Source: Bacteroidales bacterium UBA1800 (GTDB lineage: Bacteria; Bacteroidota; Bacteroidia; Bacteroidales; VadinHA17). Taken from it: DNA of 16,373 bases. A program made the translations under genes and the position numbers. The notes under the pieces were generated by a model. The model did no database searches. It was not told the origin of the DNA and saw only the letters and a list, made by a program, of their open reading frames with translations. Positions within the stretch are counted from its first letter, which is position 1. Each line of letters begins with the position of its first letter. Shown here in pieces: positions 15,020-16,373 of the stretch. The stretch is taken from contig DCFQ01000013.1 of assembly GCA_002319915.1 (NCBI GenBank), positions 1 to 16,373 on the forward strand, in the 5' to 3' direction.

Positions 15020-15208
15020 ATGGCAATAAAGAAAGTTTGGATAGAAGAAGGATGCACCGTTTGCGGCCTCTGTGCAGAAATTTGCCCTGAAGTCTTCAGG
15101 ATTGAAGCTGAAGCGACAGTTATTCCCGGGGTGGACCTTTCGAAATTGGAAGGCTGCGTTAAAGAAGCTGCGGAGAACTGTCCCGTGGAGGTAATTAAGT
15201 ACGAATGA
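15020..15208 (+). CDS. Small [4Fe-4S] ferredoxin
   Basis: 62-aa soluble electron carrier. Cysteines C12, C15, C18 and C54 (the last followed by proline) fit one [4Fe-4S] cluster. Two further cysteines, C22 (also followed by proline) and C46, sit where the second cluster of 2x[4Fe-4S] ferredoxins has lost its other ligands. The spacing of all six equals that of the Desulfovibrio gigas single-cluster ferredoxin (8, 11, 14, 50 plus an 18-42 disulfide) shifted by four. It is acidic, as usual for ferredoxins. Its partner enzyme is not evident from the neighbours; fumC upstream is iron-independent and the downstream dehydratase is not redox active. Confidence 0.94.
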   Translation: MAIKKVWIEEGCTVCGLCAEICPEVFRIEAEATVIPGVDLSKLEGCVKEAAENCPVEVIKYE

Positions 15209-15227
15209 TCCCTGTAACGGCCAGGGA
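15209..15227 (+). other. Small hairpin directly after the ferredoxin stop
   Basis: TCCCTG (15209-15214) and CAGGGA (15222-15227) form a 6-bp stem with a 7-nt loop right after the TGA stop, followed by seven A residues (15227-15233) instead of T residues. It is therefore not an intrinsic terminator on the plus strand. It might stabilise the upstream message or tune expression of the dehydratase gene that starts at 15243. Confidence 0.3.
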
Positions 15228-15242
15228 AAAAAACAGTCACTC

Positions 15243-15542
15243 ATGGAACCCCTTAATAACAATGAGGTTAAGCAGTATCTCGATATTCATCTTAAGAACT
15301 GGTCGATTGATGAGAAATCGATAAAAAGGGAATTCACATTCAGGAACTTTGTTGAAGCCTTCGCCTTTATGACTGCGGTCGGGCTGGAATCGGAAAAGGC
15401 GAATCATCATCCTGACTGGGCCAATTCGTACAACAAGGTCAATATAAGCCTCAGCACGCATTCTGCAGGAGGAATAACAAATAATGATCTCGATCTTGCA
15501 GCCCGGATAGAAACGATTTATTATAACCTTTTCAGGTCATAA
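15243..15542 (+). CDS. phhB: Pterin-4a-carbinolamine dehydratase
   Basis: 99-aa enzyme of the PCD/DCoH family (typical about 95-115 aa) that dehydrates 4a-hydroxytetrahydropterin, allowing recycling of tetrahydrobiopterin-type cofactors. Visible marks are FTFRNFVEAFAFM (31-43), the active-site cluster ANHHPDW (53-59, H55 and H56), YNKVNISLSTHSAGGIT (63-79, H73) and the final helix DLDLAARIE (82-90). No aromatic amino-acid hydroxylase is present in the window, so the physiological pterin reaction is open. The gene starts 34 bp after the ferredoxin and its 3' end overlaps the convergent glycosyltransferase gene by 6 bp. Confidence 0.95.
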   Translation: MEPLNNNEVKQYLDIHLKNWSIDEKSIKREFTFRNFVEAFAFMTAVGLESEKANHHPDWANSYNKVNISLSTHSAGGITNNDLDLAARIETIYYNLFRS

Positions 15543-16214
15543 TCTGGCCAGCATCCTGTTCGTTACCGAATCCTCATTCTCGTGGTGATAGATATAGGTC
15601 GTATCCGCTACCTTTCTCATTTTGTACCCGGAACTCCTTATCCTGTCATAGAAATCGGCATCTGCCCCGAAATTCCCGGTATCGAATCCGTTCAATTCCC
15701 GGGCAACCCTGCTGTCGATGATAAACGTCCCGCCAATAACACATCTCCTGAGGTTGATTCGCCTGCTGATATTATTCCTGTCAGGAACATACTGGTTTCC
15801 AAGTATCCTTGCACCCCCGTGAAGGAAGGCAATTGAAGGATCGTTCAACAGCAGGCTCTTCCTGCAGGCAAGGTGCCCAGGCGAGTATTCATCATCCGAG
15901 TCAAGAAATGTGACATATTTCCCGGCTGATTCCCGGATCCCGCGGTTTTTGGATGAAGCTGAGCCTGAATGCCGTTGCCTGAAATACTTTATATGGGGGA
16001 ATGTTATCATGTACGGAAAGAGAGTCCCGTAAGTCCTGTCCGTACTCCCGTCGTCCACCACTATCGCTTCCCAGTCCATTTCGGTCTGGGCAATCAGCGA
16101 ATCCAGCGCCCTTCCGATAAGTTTCTCGCCATTATAAACTGCGATCACCACCGAAAAAAACGGAGCTCTCATCCGGCTTTCTCCCAATCTCTCCATAGCT
16201 CCCTTTTCATTCAT
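15537..16214 (-). CDS. Family 2 glycosyltransferase
   Basis: GT-A fold inverting sugar transferase of the GT2 family, likely acting on the cytoplasmic face in polysaccharide, glycolipid or glycoprotein synthesis. From the chosen start the protein has 225 aa: SVVIAVYNGE (21-30), VVDDGSTDRT (52-61), the metal-binding DSDDEY (105-110) and ADADFYDRI (184-192). Donor and acceptor cannot be deduced. I chose the ATG at 16214 because the open frame upstream (to 16307) runs through GC-rich hairpins and does not look like protein; the ATG at 16172, giving MRAPFFSVV, is also possible. At 225 aa it lacks the long C-terminal part of many GT2 enzymes. It stands alone here, with no other polysaccharide genes in view. 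Confidence 0.88.
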   Translation of the reverse strand: MNEKGAMERLGESRMRAPFFSVVIAVYNGEKLIGRALDSLIAQTEMDWEAIVVDDGSTDRTYGTLFPYMITFPHIKYFRQRHSGSASSKNRGIRESAGKYVTFLDSDDEYSPGHLACRKSLLLNDPSIAFLHGGARILGNQYVPDRNNISRRINLRRCVIGGTFIIDSRVARELNGFDTGNFGADADFYDRIRSSGYKMRKVADTTYIYHHENEDSVTNRMLARL

Positions 16215-16265
16215 CGTTTTAAGTTTAAATTGACGAATATGTTTGATCGTACAATCGTGTCGCAG

Positions 16266-16316
16266 CCCCGCAAGAGGCGGGGTAAACTCCGCAAAGACCC
16301 CGACCAACGTCGGGGT
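16266..16316. repeat. Two adjacent GC-rich perfect hairpins
   Basis: Stem A: CCCCGC (16266-16271) and GCGGGG (16277-16282) with a 5-nt loop. Stem B: ACCCCGAC (16297-16304) and GTCGGGGT (16309-16316) with a 4-nt loop. They stand 14 bases apart in otherwise AT-rich DNA, upstream of the glycosyltransferase start. Neither is followed by a T-run on either strand. The right arm of stem B could pair alternatively with 16329-16335 (GGGGTGA with TCACCCC). The look is that of a REP-type dispersed palindromic element or a structured leader. Confidence 0.55.
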
Positions 16317-16349
16317 GATCGAGGTGCCTCACCCCCTGTGTCCCATATT

Positions 16350-16373
16350 ATGCAATCATGCAATCATGCAATC
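16350..16373. repeat. Tandem repeat, three perfect copies of an 8-bp unit at the window edge
   Basis: The unit ATGCAATC occurs three times without mismatch (16350-16357, 16358-16365, 16366-16373). The array reaches the last base of the window, so its full length is unknown. An 8-bp unit would shift any reading frame, so it is more likely noncoding or a variable-number repeat than part of a protein repeat. Confidence 0.8.

Noticed and set aside
16215..16307. N-terminal extension of the glycosyltransferase (31 extra codons)
   Set aside because: It would translate the GC-rich hairpins and place a long odd tail before the GT2 fold; a start at 16214 gives a normal N-terminus.

Overview
The window looks like chromosomal DNA of a Bacteroidota bacterium, probably a Bacteroidales- or Marinilabiliales-like lineage; the exact taxon cannot be read from the sequence. 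Reasons: moderate GC with AT-rich gaps between genes, starts without clear Shine-Dalgarno sites, a hybrid histidine kinase ending in a Bacteroidota-style HPt domain, YceI-type envelope proteins beside an outer-membrane barrel protein, and heavy use of AGG for arginine. I see no rRNA, tRNA, transposase, integrase or CRISPR array, and no stretch above 300 bases lacks a gene.

Bases 1-8613 (all minus strand). Read in the direction of transcription, a GH15 glycosidase (possible trehalase), trehalose-6-phosphate phosphatase (otsB) and a membrane-anchored trehalose-6-phosphate synthase (TM - outer loop - TM - HAMP-like - GT20) form one tight unit. After a gap of about 160 bp come a single-domain response regulator overlapping a hybrid kinase (sensor-HisKA-HATPase-REC-HPt) by one base, then the first 220 residues of a sigma-54 (NtrC-type) response regulator that runs off the left edge. 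The simplest reading is an envelope- or osmotic-stress module: compatible-solute metabolism on one side and a His-Asp-His-Asp relay on the other. The regulatory link between the two is inferred from position only.

Bases 8842-15542 (plus strand, divergent from the above across a 228-bp gap). A YceI-family protein, an outer-membrane barrel/porin-like protein and a second, strongly diverged YceI-like protein come first. They run almost directly into NAD salvage genes (nicotinamidase-like hydrolase, then pncB), class II fumarase (fumC), a small single-cluster [4Fe-4S] ferredoxin and a pterin-4a-carbinolamine dehydratase.

Bases 15537-16373. A family 2 glycosyltransferase on the minus strand converges on the dehydratase gene with a 6-bp overlap. 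Upstream of it lie two strong GC-rich hairpins and three perfect tandem copies of an 8-bp unit that reach the window edge.

The most noteworthy item is the synthase of a cytoplasmic compatible solute fused to a two-transmembrane, HAMP-containing receptor-like front end, encoded beside its phosphatase, a possible trehalase and a multi-step phosphorelay. This would suit direct control of enzyme activity by a signal from outside the inner membrane.
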